NCBI GenBank assembly: GCA_965197455.1 | Contig: OZ240208.1 | Coordinates: 1,116,001-1,180,000 of the forward strand | Source of the DNA: JAGWBD01 sp965197455 | Lineage (GTDB): Bacteria > Chloroflexota > Anaerolineae > Aggregatilineales > Phototrophicaceae | Length of the DNA: 64,000 nt | Reading direction: 5' to 3' | Shown here: one piece after another, positions 43,797-52,528 of the stretch | How the letters are laid out: each line of letters starts with the position of its first letter | How positions within the stretch are numbered: position 1 is the stretch's first letter | The notes under the pieces: generated by a model | The model's input: only the letters and a program-made list of their open reading frames with translations | Database searches by the model: none | What the model was told of the DNA's origin: nothing | Translations under genes and position numbers: made by a program

Positions 43797-45092
43797 TCAG
43801 GCAGCTGGCGTCAATCGACCGTCCGGCAGCTGCTGGTCATCCAGGCCGTAAAGCAGCGGGCGCTGTTCGCCGCGGATGGCCGCGCCGGTCAGCACCACCT
43901 TGTGGATGGCGTCGCTGCCCGGAATTTCGTACATCACGTCCAGCAGCGCCCGTTCGATGATGGAGCGCAAGCCGCGCGCGCCGGTGCCCTGCGTCATGGC
44001 GATGGCCGCGGCGGCCTCCAGCGCAGATGCTTCAAACTCCAGCGCCACATTGTCCAGCTCAAGCAGATGCCGGTACTGCTTTGTGAGCGCGTTCTTCGGC
44101 TCCACCAGGATGCGTACCAGGTCCGCTTCGTCCAGCGGCGCCACATCGACCAGCACCGGCATCCGGCCAGCAAACTCCGGAATCATGCCGAAGGACACCA
44201 GATCTTCCGGGCTCAGGTGCCGCAGCAGGGAGGCCTCATCCTGCGGGCTGATCTGTGAGATGGCTGTGTTCCCGCCGGTCGTGAAGCCGACGCGGCCGCG
44301 CTGCCCCAGGCGCGTCGCCACGACGTCCGTCAGTCCGGCGAACATGCCGGCGCAGATAAACAGGATGTTGCCGGTGTCGATTTGCAGAAACTCCTGGTGC
44401 GGATGTTTGCGACCGCCCTGGGGCGGCACATTGGCAACAGTGCCCTCGATTATTTTCAGCAGCGCCTGCTGCACGCCTTCGCCGGAAACGTCGCGCGTGA
44501 TGGAGGGATTGTCATTTGACTTGCGCGCGATCTTGTCAATCTCGTCGATGTAGATGATGCCGCGCTGCGCGCGTGCAATGTTCCCGTCCGCTGCCTGGAT
44601 CAGGCGCAGCAGGATGTTCTCGACATCCTCTCCCACGTAACCGGCTTCGGTCAGCGCCGTCGCATCCACGATACAGAATGGAACGTCCAGCATACGCGCC
44701 AGGGTGCGCGCCAGTAGCGTTTTGCCGCTGCCGGTCGGCCCCACCATGAGGATGTTGCTCTTCTCCAGTTCAACCCCGTCCGGCTGCGAACCGGCCTGAA
44801 CCCGCTTGTAGTGATTGTAGACGGCCACGCTCAACACGCGCTTGGCGTGGTTTTGCCCCACAACGTATTCGTCCAGGCGAGCCATGATTTCGCGCGGGGG
44901 ACGCAGCTGCTCCGGCACCGGTTCGGGTTGCAGGTCGGAGCGCGTATCTTCTTCAGCCAGCATGTGCTGACAAAGTTCAACGCAGTTGTTGCAAATGCAG
45001 ATGCCTTCCGGGCCGGCGATCAGGCGTTCCACTTCCTCGCTGTCACGCTGGCAGAAGGAGCACTGTTGCGGGTCCTGGCTCTCCTGCGTCAC
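43797..45092 (-). CDS. clpX: ATP-dependent Clp protease ATP-binding subunit ClpX
   Basis: 431 residues. The N-terminal zinc-binding domain has CSFCQRD and CICNNCVELC. The AAA+ module has GPTGSGKTLLA (Walker A), GIIYIDEIDK (Walker B), the GYVGEDVE pore loop and the sensor region GARGLRSIIE. It unfolds proteins for ClpP. The start is GTG 45092, overlapping the clpP stop (GTGA); AGGAG lies 8 bases before. Confidence 0.96.
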   Translation of the reverse strand: MTQESQDPQQCSFCQRDSEEVERLIAGPEGICICNNCVELCQHMLAEEDTRSDLQPEPVPEQLRPPREIMARLDEYVVGQNHAKRVLSVAVYNHYKRVQAGSQPDGVELEKSNILMVGPTGSGKTLLARTLARMLDVPFCIVDATALTEAGYVGEDVENILLRLIQAADGNIARAQRGIIYIDEIDKIARKSNDNPSITRDVSGEGVQQALLKIIEGTVANVPPQGGRKHPHQEFLQIDTGNILFICAGMFAGLTDVVATRLGQRGRVGFTTGGNTAISQISPQDEASLLRHLSPEDLVSFGMIPEFAGRMPVLVDVAPLDEADLVRILVEPKNALTKQYRHLLELDNVALEFEASALEAAAAIAMTQGTGARGLRSIIERALLDVMYEIPGSDAIHKVVLTGAAIRGEQRPLLYGLDDQQLPDGRLTPAA

Positions 45093-45700
45093 TTCTCCTG
45101 CTCCTGCGCATTCGCCCCCGTCAACACCTTGTCAATGATGCCGTACTCGGCAGCCTGCGACGCGCTCAGAAAGAGGTCCCGGTCCTGGTCGCGCTCAATG
45201 ACGTCGCGATCCTGGCCGGTGTGATGGACAAAGATCTCGATCAGGCGTTCCTTCAGGCGCATGATCTCGTTCGCCTGAATGACGATGTCGGAGGCCTGCC
45301 CCTGCGAGCCGCCCAGGGGCTGGTGCATATGAATGGTTGCGTTGGGCAAGGCGTAGCGATGGCCCTTCGCTCCGGCCGTCAGCAACACAGTGCCGAAACT
45401 GGCCGTCAAGCCCAGCGCGACCGTGCTCACGGGCGCGGTCACTTGCTGCATGGCGTCGTAAATAGCCATGCCGGCGTAGACCACGCCGCCGGGCGAGTTG
45501 ATGTACATGTTGATCTGGCGTTCCGGGTCCTGACCGTTGAGGTAGAGCAGTTGCGCCACAATCAGGTTGGCAATCTGGTCGTTGACCGGTGTGCCCATCA
45601 GCACGATGCGCTCTTTCAGCAACAGTGAGTAGATGTCGTAGGCGCGTTCGCCGCGACTGCCCTGCTCCACCACCATCGGGATCACGTTTTGTACGTCCAT
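45089..45700 (-). CDS. clpP: ATP-dependent Clp protease proteolytic subunit ClpP
   Basis: 203 residues. The catalytic Ser is in LTASFGTVLLTAG, where the common motif has GxAASMGA; the Ser and oxyanion Gly are retained. The His is in HMHQPLGG and the Asp in DRDLFLSASQAAEYG. The IGF-loop-docking face is present. The ATG at 45700 is 1 base after the tig stop. It belongs to the classic tig-clpP-clpX order. Confidence 0.95.
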   Translation of the reverse strand: MDVQNVIPMVVEQGSRGERAYDIYSLLLKERIVLMGTPVNDQIANLIVAQLLYLNGQDPERQINMYINSPGGVVYAGMAIYDAMQQVTAPVSTVALGLTASFGTVLLTAGAKGHRYALPNATIHMHQPLGGSQGQASDIVIQANEIMRLKERLIEIFVHHTGQDRDVIERDQDRDLFLSASQAAEYGIIDKVLTGANAQEQEK

Positions 45701-45701
45701 G

Positions 45702-47153
45702 TCAGGGAGAGTCTCCTCCTGCTTCAGCCTCTTCCGTCACTGTTCCGGTCTCTGTTGCGGTCTCAGGTTCAATCCCGGCATTGGTTTCAGTCGAGGTTTC
45801 TCCCGGCTCGCCGCGGGCGATGCTGGCGATGCGCTCCAGCACCTGCCGCGACTGAAGCTCGCTGCGCAGACTCTGGCGCATGCCCGGATTGTCGTAGATG
45901 CTGCGGAAGGCTGCGGCCTGTTCGCCGAAGCGCGCCAGGTTACGACCGATCTCCGCCTCAATCGCTTCCTCGCTGACCTCAATCTTCTCCGCAAGCTGCA
46001 GTTCCGCCATCGCCAGTGAATTCCGAATGACTTCGATGGCGTTGTCGCGCGATTGCTCCTTGAGCTCCTCGCGCGTGGTGCCGGACATGCGGATGTAGTC
46101 TTCCAGGGTCAAGCCGCGCTGCCGCATGTCCTGGTCCATCCGCTGCATAAAATGTTCCAGCTGGTCCTGTACCAGCGCTTCCGGCCAGGAGAAGGTCGCC
46201 CCTTCAACAATAGCGGCCAGTACCTCCTGGGCGAACTCCGCAGTGGCGCGCTCGTCGGCCTCGGCGTTCAACCGTTCGCGCGTCTGCACGCGCAGGGTCA
46301 ACAGAGTCGGCGGCTCCGCGTCCCCTGAACCAGCAGCATCCTCGCTGGCACTGACCCTGGCCGCGAAGTCATCATTGAGCTCGGGCAAGGTCATGATTTC
46401 AATCTTTTTGACTTCTACCGAGAAAGCCACTTTCTTGCCGGCCAGGGTGCCGTGGCTTTCATTATTTTCAGGGTACAGCAGTTCGAATTCGCGTCGCTCG
46501 TCTATCCCGGCGCCGACCAGGGCATCGCTGAAGCCAGGCGCAGGCTCGCGCTCCGGCGTCAGCGCGATGACCAGCGCTTCTTCATTCATGAAGCTGCCTG
46601 GATCTTCGTCTGAATCCGCGTCGTCATCACTGGCGTCAAGGACCGTTGCAGTTACGATGACGTTTACCCGATTGCCGGCAACGACCGGACGCGGGCTCTC
46701 CTCCACCAGCGCCTCGCGTTCCCGCAGGGCGAGCAGCGCGTCATCGACATCGCTGTCCTCGACCTGCGGCTGCGTGTATTCGCGCCGGATGCTGCGATAG
46801 TCGCCCAGGTCTGTGACAGGCTGCAGGGGCAGTGTGTAATGAAAGGTCGGTTCGGGCTCCTGGTCATAGTTCTCGAGCGTACCAGGCCCGTAGGGTTCCA
46901 GCCCGGATTCCCCCAGCGCATCGGGGTACAACGCGCTTCCCAGGTCCTCTACAGCGGTTTCCAGAATTACGGCTTCTCCGACATGACTGGCAAGCACCCG
47001 GTAAGGTGCCTTGCCCTTACGAAAGCCAGGGATGCGCACCTCGCCGGCAATTTTCTTCGCGGCGCGTTTGCGCGCCTCGTCCATGCGCCCGGCATCGACG
47101 GCGACCGTCAGACGCGCCATGTGGTTCTCGAGCTGCTCGGTTTGAACGTTCAC
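45702..47153 (-). CDS. tig: Trigger factor, ribosome-associated chaperone and peptidyl-prolyl isomerase
   Basis: 483 residues. The ribosome-docking signature is GFRKGKAP in the N domain. A PPIase-like domain (about 150-250) carries acidic inserts (DASDDDADSDEDPG), and the long helical C domain includes FSWPEALVQDQLEHFMQRM. The C-terminus is a Glu/Thr-rich tail (TETATETGTVTEEAEAG). The start is GTG 47153, preceded by AGGA. An extended -10 (TGC-TATACT) lies 36 bases upstream. Confidence 0.93.
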   Translation of the reverse strand: MNVQTEQLENHMARLTVAVDAGRMDEARKRAAKKIAGEVRIPGFRKGKAPYRVLASHVGEAVILETAVEDLGSALYPDALGESGLEPYGPGTLENYDQEPEPTFHYTLPLQPVTDLGDYRSIRREYTQPQVEDSDVDDALLALREREALVEESPRPVVAGNRVNVIVTATVLDASDDDADSDEDPGSFMNEEALVIALTPEREPAPGFSDALVGAGIDERREFELLYPENNESHGTLAGKKVAFSVEVKKIEIMTLPELNDDFAARVSASEDAAGSGDAEPPTLLTLRVQTRERLNAEADERATAEFAQEVLAAIVEGATFSWPEALVQDQLEHFMQRMDQDMRQRGLTLEDYIRMSGTTREELKEQSRDNAIEVIRNSLAMAELQLAEKIEVSEEAIEAEIGRNLARFGEQAAAFRSIYDNPGMRQSLRSELQSRQVLERIASIARGEPGETSTETNAGIEPETATETGTVTEEAEAGGDSP

Positions 47154-47188
47154 AAATGAGTTCCTGCAATCGGAATTTACACCCGGTC

Positions 47189-47197
47189 AGTATAGCA
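47189..47197 (-). promoter_or_regulatory. Extended -10 promoter of the tig-clpP-clpX-obgE-nadD-SBP operon
   Basis: Minus strand TGC-TATACT (47197-47189); the -35 hexamer at the proper distance is AGTCAG, a poor match. Confidence 0.5.
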
Positions 47198-47308
47198 GCA
47201 GCCTGGCTGAACTGACTATAGGCGTTTTGTTGGAACCACGATTAGCGAAAACGGCAACACGCTCCGCTTTGGAGCTCACGAATTTGACTGGCAGCGACAT
47301 TGCTGCAT

Positions 47309-47337
47309 TTGGCCAATCCACCACTATGCGTTACAGT
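47309..47337 (+). promoter_or_regulatory. Possible promoter of the sugar ABC importer operon
   Basis: TTGGCC (47309-47314), 17-base spacer, TACAGT (47332-47337), 70 bases before the SBP ATG. Weak hexamers. Confidence 0.3.
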
Positions 47338-47406
47338 TTGATCATGCTGCCAGACATGGGTGTCTTTCCGCAGCGTAATTTCATCGCAATTCTGGAGGAT
47401 ATGGTT

Positions 47407-48651
47407 ATGAAACGTTTTGCTGTACTGCTCATCGTGCTGCTGCTCGTCGGCGCCATCGGCGCAACTGCCCAGGATGAGGTCACCCTGCGACTTGCCTCCT
47501 GGCAGTGGGAGGATCCGGCCTACCTGCCCTTCTGGGCGGGAACGACGGCCGCCTTCATGGAGGCCAATCCGGGCGTGACCATCGAGCGCTTCTCCTTCCC
47601 CTACGATCAGGTGTGGGACCGCATCAACCTTGAGGTCGCGGCCGGCACGCCGCCGGACATCATCGAGGTCACCGGCTTCAACGTTTTCGAATACATTAAC
47701 CTGGACGTGCTGGCACCGCTGAACGCCTGTTTCGAAGGCACGGACATCGTGGAGAAGGTCGCCGGCCAGGATAGCTACGCGGTGGATGAAGAGGGCAACA
47801 TTTATGCGCTAAACCTGTCGGCGCGCACACTTGCGCTGTGGGTTAACCAGCCCTTGTTTGACGCAGCCGGAGTAGAAGTTCCGACGGACTTCGCCAGCTT
47901 CAAGGCCGCCGCGGAGGCGCTGACCAACGCGGAGGACGAGCAATTCGGGCTGGTGCTGACCAACACAGCGCACTCGCGGCTGTATGAAGGCGTGCTGATC
48001 ATGGTCGTCGGCCATGGCGGCCACTACACGAAGGACGGTCAGCCGGGCTTCATGGAGCCCGAGGTTATCGCCGGCGTACAATACTTCAAGGACCTCTTCG
48101 ATGCGGGCGTGATGCCCCGCGGCGTCGACGGGGCCGGTTCGCAGTGGCCCTACTTCAACAGCGGCAAGGCCGCCATGACCATCGACGGCCCGTGGTACTG
48201 GGCCTCGCTGGGCAACGCCTCGCCGGAAGTGCAGTCCACTGTGACCATCCACCCCCTGCCGACGGACTCGGCGCGCCCGACGGGTGGGCCAAATAACCTG
48301 GTGGGCATCGCCGCCGGCGGACCGAACCAGGAACTCGCCTGTGAATTCATCAAGTCGATCGCCACGACCGAGTGGGGCGAGGTGTGGACCAACAACTCTG
48401 GCACGATCAACCCGATCGAGGGTGCGGTCACCGAGAATTTCCTGATAGAAAACCCCTGGTTCCAGGCTTTCGCGGATGACGCGCCGAAGTTCGTACCGGT
48501 GGCGGCTCCGGGCCTTGAGGTGTATCACACGGACATCGTACGTATCATCAGCAACCGGCTGGTCGAGGTGCTTTACGACGACCGTCCGGTCGAGGAAGCC
48601 ATGGCCGATTTGCAGGCCGATGTTGAGGAATTCCTCGAAGACATGATGTAA
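47407..48651 (+). CDS. ABC sugar transporter, extracellular solute-binding protein (family 1)
   Basis: 414 residues. The signal peptide (KRFAVLLIVLLLVGAIGATAQ) has no lipobox cysteine. The mature protein starts DEVTLRLASWQWED and has the SBP_bac_1 features YAVDEEGNIYALNLS, WPYFNSGKAAMTIDGPWYW and the C-terminal ...LQADVEEFLEDM. It is most like binding proteins for oligosaccharides or glycerol-phosphate-type sugars; the ligand is unknown. The ATG at 47407 was chosen over 47401, because GGAGG is 8 bases upstream of the former and only 2 of the latter. Two permeases follow. Confidence 0.9.
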   Translation: MKRFAVLLIVLLLVGAIGATAQDEVTLRLASWQWEDPAYLPFWAGTTAAFMEANPGVTIERFSFPYDQVWDRINLEVAAGTPPDIIEVTGFNVFEYINLDVLAPLNACFEGTDIVEKVAGQDSYAVDEEGNIYALNLSARTLALWVNQPLFDAAGVEVPTDFASFKAAAEALTNAEDEQFGLVLTNTAHSRLYEGVLIMVVGHGGHYTKDGQPGFMEPEVIAGVQYFKDLFDAGVMPRGVDGAGSQWPYFNSGKAAMTIDGPWYWASLGNASPEVQSTVTIHPLPTDSARPTGGPNNLVGIAAGGPNQELACEFIKSIATTEWGEVWTNNSGTINPIEGAVTENFLIENPWFQAFADDAPKFVPVAAPGLEVYHTDIVRIISNRLVEVLYDDRPVEEAMADLQADVEEFLEDMM

Positions 48652-48715
48652 AGCCAGACGCGCGGGGGCGGACGCTGTCACTGTTCGCCCCCGCGCTACC
48701 GGAAACGCAATCTGC

Positions 48716-49603
48716 ATGATCACATCACGCACTACCCTGCCCTGGCTGCTGTTGGCCCCGGCGGCATTGTTGATTGTCGCCGTAATTTTTGTGCCACTGA
48801 TTTACAGCGCACTAATCAGCATCACTGACGCGAATCTGCTGCGCTTCAGCAGCGCGGAATTCATCGGCCTCGAGAATTTCGCCCGCCTGCTGGCGCGCGA
48901 CCGCTTGCGCGTCTCCCTGTTGCGCACCCTCACCTACAGCGCCGGCACGGTAGTGCTCAGCTTCGTCACCGGCCTCTTCGTCGCGCTGCTGCTGAACCGC
49001 ACGACCGTGCTACGCGGCCTGGCGCGGACGCTGCTGATCATCCCCTGGGCCACGCCCTGGCTGGTGGTGACGCTGATCTGGTTCGTGATGTTCAACCCGC
49101 AGTTCGGGCCAATCAACGAAATGCTCAATCTGCTCGGCGTCCTCGAGGTCGGGCATTCCTGGCTCTACAGCAGCGAGACGGCCATGTTGGCCATCGTGGT
49201 CGCGACCAGCTGGCGGCTGTTCCCGGCCGTTACGCTGATCCTGCTGGCGGGGCTGCAGGGCATCCCGCCGGAACAGTATGAGGCGGCCGAGGTTGACGGG
49301 GCCAGCGCCTGGGCGCGTTTCCGCTACATCACGATGCCTGGCATTCGCACGGTCAGCATCACGATGATCACGCTGTTGACGATCTGGTCTTCCAAGTTGT
49401 TCACCATAGCCTGGACGCTGACGCAGGGCGGACCGGGCGACGCCACGCGCGTGCTCTCGGTTTATACCTACCAGGAGGCCTTTTCCTCAAACCGCCTGGG
49501 ACGCGGCTCGGCGCTGGCCATGATTTCGTTCCTGTTCAGCCTCTTGCTCGTCAGCGTCTATTTCATCGTGCTGCGCCGCGATGAAGCTCGCGCACAGGAT
49601 TGA
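48716..49603 (+). CDS. ABC sugar transporter permease (MalF type)
   Basis: 295 residues, six hydrophobic helices. The EAA loop that contacts the ATPase is EQYEAAEVDGASAWARFRYI, followed by TMPGI. It belongs to binding-protein-dependent transport inner membrane component family 1. It follows the SBP by 64 bases and overlaps or touches the next permease. No ATPase gene is in the operon. Confidence 0.92.
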   Translation: MITSRTTLPWLLLAPAALLIVAVIFVPLIYSALISITDANLLRFSSAEFIGLENFARLLARDRLRVSLLRTLTYSAGTVVLSFVTGLFVALLLNRTTVLRGLARTLLIIPWATPWLVVTLIWFVMFNPQFGPINEMLNLLGVLEVGHSWLYSSETAMLAIVVATSWRLFPAVTLILLAGLQGIPPEQYEAAEVDGASAWARFRYITMPGIRTVSITMITLLTIWSSKLFTIAWTLTQGGPGDATRVLSVYTYQEAFSSNRLGRGSALAMISFLFSLLLVSVYFIVLRRDEARAQD

Positions 49604-49605
49604 CG

Positions 49606-50490
49606 ATGACTGCACTTGCGCAGCGCAGGCGTGACGAAGTGACCCGCAGGGCCGGTCGGCGCCGGCGCGCACTGCAGGGATTCGGCTTCGTCGTGCTAAT
49701 CATTACCACGACCATCGCCGTCGTTTACCCCTTCTACTGGATGGTGATGGCCTCCTTCACGCCCCAGGGCTACAGCCTGGGCGGCCAGACACCTCTCTTG
49801 CTGCCGGGGGAATTGAGCATCGATGCCTGGCTGTCGATTTTCAGGGACAAGCCGCTGCTGCGCTGGCTGGGGAACACCACGGCAATCAACGTCGGCGCGA
49901 CGCTGATCGTAGTGCCGGTCTCGCTGCTGGCGTCCTACAGTCTTAACCGTTTTCGTTTTCGCGGGCGAATGCCCTTCATCTTCTTCGTTCTGCTCAGCCA
50001 ACTGCTGCCCGCTTCGGCACTGATCGTGCCACTCTTCCTGATTTTTCGTGACGCTGGCCTGCTGAACACGACGAGCGGCGTCATCATCGCCTACACCACC
50101 TTTATGCTGCCCCTGTCGATCTGGGTGCTGTGGGGCTACATGCAAGGCATTCCGCTGTATTTCGAGGAGGCGGCGCTGGTCGACGGCTGCAACCGATTCC
50201 AGGCCTTCCGGCTGGTAACCTTGCCGCTGGCCATGCCGGGCCTCGCGGCGACGGCCCTCTTTGTCTTTCTGGAAGGCTGGAACCACTATTTGCTGGCATT
50301 CGTGCTGGCCAGCAGCACGAATCAGTGGGTAATTTCGCTGGGGCTGTTTTCCTTCATTGGTCAGTACTCAATCGATATCGAGCAGATGATGGCTGCCTCG
50401 GTCGTGGCTGCCGCGCCAGCGCTGGTCATCTTTGCCCTGCTGCAACGCCATCTGCGCGGCGGCCTGGCGCTGGGCGGGATGAAGGGCTGA
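49606..50490 (+). CDS. ABC sugar transporter permease (MalG type)
   Basis: 294 residues, six hydrophobic helices. The N-terminus is basic (RRRDEVTRRAGRRRRALQG). The EAA loop is PLYFEEAALVDGCNRFQAF, followed by VTLPLAMPG. It would pair with the MalF-type permease and import the sugar bound by the 47407 protein. The ATG at 49606 has AGGA just upstream; a TTG at 49600 overlapping the previous stop is the alternative. No malK-like ATPase is nearby, so it probably shares one encoded elsewhere. Confidence 0.92.
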   Translation: MTALAQRRRDEVTRRAGRRRRALQGFGFVVLIITTTIAVVYPFYWMVMASFTPQGYSLGGQTPLLLPGELSIDAWLSIFRDKPLLRWLGNTTAINVGATLIVVPVSLLASYSLNRFRFRGRMPFIFFVLLSQLLPASALIVPLFLIFRDAGLLNTTSGVIIAYTTFMLPLSIWVLWGYMQGIPLYFEEAALVDGCNRFQAFRLVTLPLAMPGLAATALFVFLEGWNHYLLAFVLASSTNQWVISLGLFSFIGQYSIDIEQMMAASVVAAAPALVIFALLQRHLRGGLALGGMKG

Positions 50491-50505
50491 GTGCTGCAGC
50501 GACTG

Positions 50506-50587
50506 TGGGGAAGGAGGGATTCGAACCCTCACCTCATAAGAGACATGATCCTAAGTCATGCGCGTCTGCCAGTTCCGCCACTCCCCC
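50506..50587 (-). tRNA. tRNA-Leu (anticodon UAG)
   Basis: On the minus strand the acceptor GGGGGAG pairs with CTTCCCC, the D region reads GGCGGAACTGGCAGACGC, the anticodon stem CATGA/TCATG encloses CTTAGGA (anticodon TAG), a long variable arm follows (class II), and the T arm is GAGGGTTCGAATCCCTC. The 82-base gene ends with discriminator A and does not encode CCA. Confidence 0.95.
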
Positions 50588-50666
50588 AGTCTTGAGCGCG
50601 ACGAGGTCAGTATAGCCGGTCACCATATCATTGCTCCACAGTGATATATGGCAGCCTTTACACAGA

Positions 50667-50685
50667 AGTGTTACTCTCTCACATA
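50667..50685. promoter_or_regulatory. Candidate Rex operator 1
   Basis: AGTGTTACTCTCTCACATA, an imperfect inverted repeat (TGTTA/TCACA), repeated almost exactly 53 bases downstream. Rex sites have the form TTGTGA-N-TCACAA, but the spacing here is 1-2 bases shorter than the usual consensus. Confidence 0.4.
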
Positions 50686-50700
50686 GTATGAATGCAGGAT

Positions 50701-50737
50701 TTGCCAGACTTCAGGTGAAAGTGTTACATTTCACATA
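50701..50737 (+). promoter_or_regulatory. rex promoter with candidate Rex operator 2
   Basis: TTGCCA (50701-50706), 18-base spacer, TACATT (50725-50730). The second copy of the repeat, AGTGTTACATTTCACATA (50720-50737), covers the -10, so bound protein would block the polymerase; this would be autoregulation if the protein is Rex. Confidence 0.45.
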
Positions 50738-50767
50738 TCTGTGAGTTGCCCTCGACCCTGGAGCGCG

Positions 50768-51406
50768 ATGCACACCAACAGCAGTATCCACAGTCCCATA
50801 CCGGACATCGTGATCGGCAGGTTGCCAGTTTATCTGCGCGCGCTGGAACGCCTGGTGCAGGAAGGCAGCAAAGTCACCTCGTCTCACGAGTTGGGTCTGC
50901 TGCTCGGCATCAGTTCCGCCCAGATTCGCAAGGACCTCTCGCACTTTGGCGGCTTTGGCAAGCAAGGCACCGGTTATCACATCCCTTATTTGACCGAGCA
51001 GCTCAAAAACGTGTTGAATGTCGACCGGGTCTGGAACGTCGCGCTGGTCGGCGCTGGCTACCTCGGGCACGCGGTGGCCAACTATCGCGGCTTTTCCGAA
51101 CGCAGCTTCCAGATCGCCTGCGTCTTTGATTCAGACCCCGCCAAACTCGGGCAGATCGTGGGCAACTGTGAGGTGCAGGACTTTCTCCAGGCAGGCCCGG
51201 TTATTAACCGCCTGGGCGTGCGCGTGGCCATGATTGCTGTGCCCGCCACCAGCGCCCAGTCCGTGGCCGACCACCTTATCGGACATGGCGTGCGCGCCCT
51301 GCTCAACTACGCGCCCATCAGCCTGAACGTGGCTGAGGGCGTGCATGTGCAGCACATTGATCCGGTCGTGCACCTGCAGCACATGACCTACTATTTGTCA
51401 GAATGA
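50768..51406 (+). CDS. rex: Redox-sensing transcriptional repressor Rex
   Basis: 212 residues. The winged-helix DNA-binding part is in SSHELGLLLGISSAQIRKDL and SHFGGFGKQGTGY, a Rex-specific stretch. The Rossmann fold begins NVALVGAGYLGHAVAN, and the C-terminal DxVxxL-like segment reads HIDPVVHLQHMTYYL. Rex senses the NADH/NAD+ ratio and represses fermentative and respiratory genes at high NAD+. The ATG at 50768 follows GGAG with 5-base spacing; the first ten residues before IPDIVIGRLP are not conserved. Its end overlaps mreB tail-to-tail by 9 bases. Confidence 0.95.
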   Translation: MHTNSSIHSPIPDIVIGRLPVYLRALERLVQEGSKVTSSHELGLLLGISSAQIRKDLSHFGGFGKQGTGYHIPYLTEQLKNVLNVDRVWNVALVGAGYLGHAVANYRGFSERSFQIACVFDSDPAKLGQIVGNCEVQDFLQAGPVINRLGVRVAMIAVPATSAQSVADHLIGHGVRALLNYAPISLNVAEGVHVQHIDPVVHLQHMTYYLSE

Positions 51407-52420
51407 AGTCTGTGTCGTCTGCAACACACGCCGCAGGATGGCCGGGTCCTCGATGGCGCGGCTGGCTCCGGTAGCCGTCGCGATCAGGGCGTTTTCCGCG
51501 CGGTAAACCGGCACGCCGGTGGCGCGCGTCAGATACTGGTCAAGTCCCCGCAACAGCGCTCCGCCCCCGGTCATCACGATACCGCGGTCGATGATGTCCG
51601 AAGACAATTCCGGTGGCGTGGTGCCCAGCACGCTGCGCACCACGCCCGCAATCATGGAGAGGGGTTCCGCCATGGCCTCGACCACCTCGCCGGTCGTGAT
51701 GATGATGGTGCGTGGCAGACCGCTGACGTTGTCACGCCCCTGAATTTCCATTGACATTTCCTCGGCCGGGGCCAGGGCCGCGCCGATTTGAATCTTGATC
51801 GCCTCGGCCGTGGGTTGGCCGATACCAAGGTTATATTTGCGGCGGATATAGCTAATGACGGCTTCATCAAGGCGCAGCCCGCCAAGACGACCGCTTTCCG
51901 CCCGCACAATTTTGTTCAGGCTGATGACCGCGGCTTCGGTGATGCCGCCGCCGATGTTGACGACCATGTCACCGGCCGGCGTGCCCACCGGCAGCCCGGC
52001 GCCGATGGCCGCCGCCAGTGGCTCGTGGATGAGCCAGGCCTCGCGCGCGCCGGCGGCGATAGCCGCTTCATGCACCGCCCGCTTCTCCACGCTGGTGACG
52101 CCCCAGGGCACCGCCACCATCACCGTCGGCCTGAAGAGGCGGATGCGTCCGGCAACCTTGCTAAAAAAGTGGCGCATCATGGCTTCGGTGACTTCGTAAT
52201 CCGCGATGACCCCGTCGCGCAGGGGGCGCACCACCTGGATATCCTCGTCGTCGGTTTTGCCCAGCATCTCGCGCGCCGGCTGACCAATCTCTACGATGCG
52301 TTCCTCTTCAGCTGTCAGGGCGACCAGCGACGGCTCCTGCAACACAATCTGTCCACTGTCACAAATCAGCACGTTCACCGTGCCGATATCAAGGCCCAGT
52401 TTCCGGGCGAACAAGCCCAT
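51398..52420 (-). CDS. mreB: Rod shape-determining protein MreB
   Basis: 340 residues, normal. Actin-fold motifs: LGLDIGTVNVLI (phosphate 1), VVNIGGGITEAAVIS (phosphate 2), GIVMTGGGALLRGLDQYL (adenosine). MreB forms membrane-associated filaments that guide peptidoglycan synthesis. mreC/mreD do not follow; the convergent rex does. Its own promoter overlaps the terminator of the atp operon just upstream. Confidence 0.93.
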   Translation of the reverse strand: MGLFARKLGLDIGTVNVLICDSGQIVLQEPSLVALTAEEERIVEIGQPAREMLGKTDDEDIQVVRPLRDGVIADYEVTEAMMRHFFSKVAGRIRLFRPTVMVAVPWGVTSVEKRAVHEAAIAAGAREAWLIHEPLAAAIGAGLPVGTPAGDMVVNIGGGITEAAVISLNKIVRAESGRLGGLRLDEAVISYIRRKYNLGIGQPTAEAIKIQIGAALAPAEEMSMEIQGRDNVSGLPRTIIITTGEVVEAMAEPLSMIAGVVRSVLGTTPPELSSDIIDRGIVMTGGGALLRGLDQYLTRATGVPVYRAENALIATATGASRAIEDPAILRRVLQTTQTSF

Positions 52421-52450
52421 AAGCGCCGTCCTGTCACCGCCTGCCTGTGG

Positions 52451-52479
52451 GTTATACTCTTTGCCGGCCCCAAACGCAA
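52451..52479 (-). promoter_or_regulatory. mreB promoter
   Basis: Minus strand TTGCGT (52479-52474), 17-base spacer, TATAAC (52456-52451), 30 bases before the ATG. The first base of the -35 is also the last base of the upstream hairpin. Confidence 0.6.
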
Positions 52480-52503
52480 CGCCCGGCTGCGCAAGCCGGG
52501 CGT
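52479..52503 (-). terminator. Terminator hairpin of the atpAGDC operon
   Basis: A perfect 10-bp stem (ACGCCCGGCT and its complement, 52503-52494 with 52488-52479) with a 5-base loop, 26 bases after the atpC stop. On the minus strand it is followed by TGCGTTTGG, only a weak T-tract. Confidence 0.6.
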
Positions 52504-52528
52504 AAAACTGAATGAAGCGGGGCGGGCC

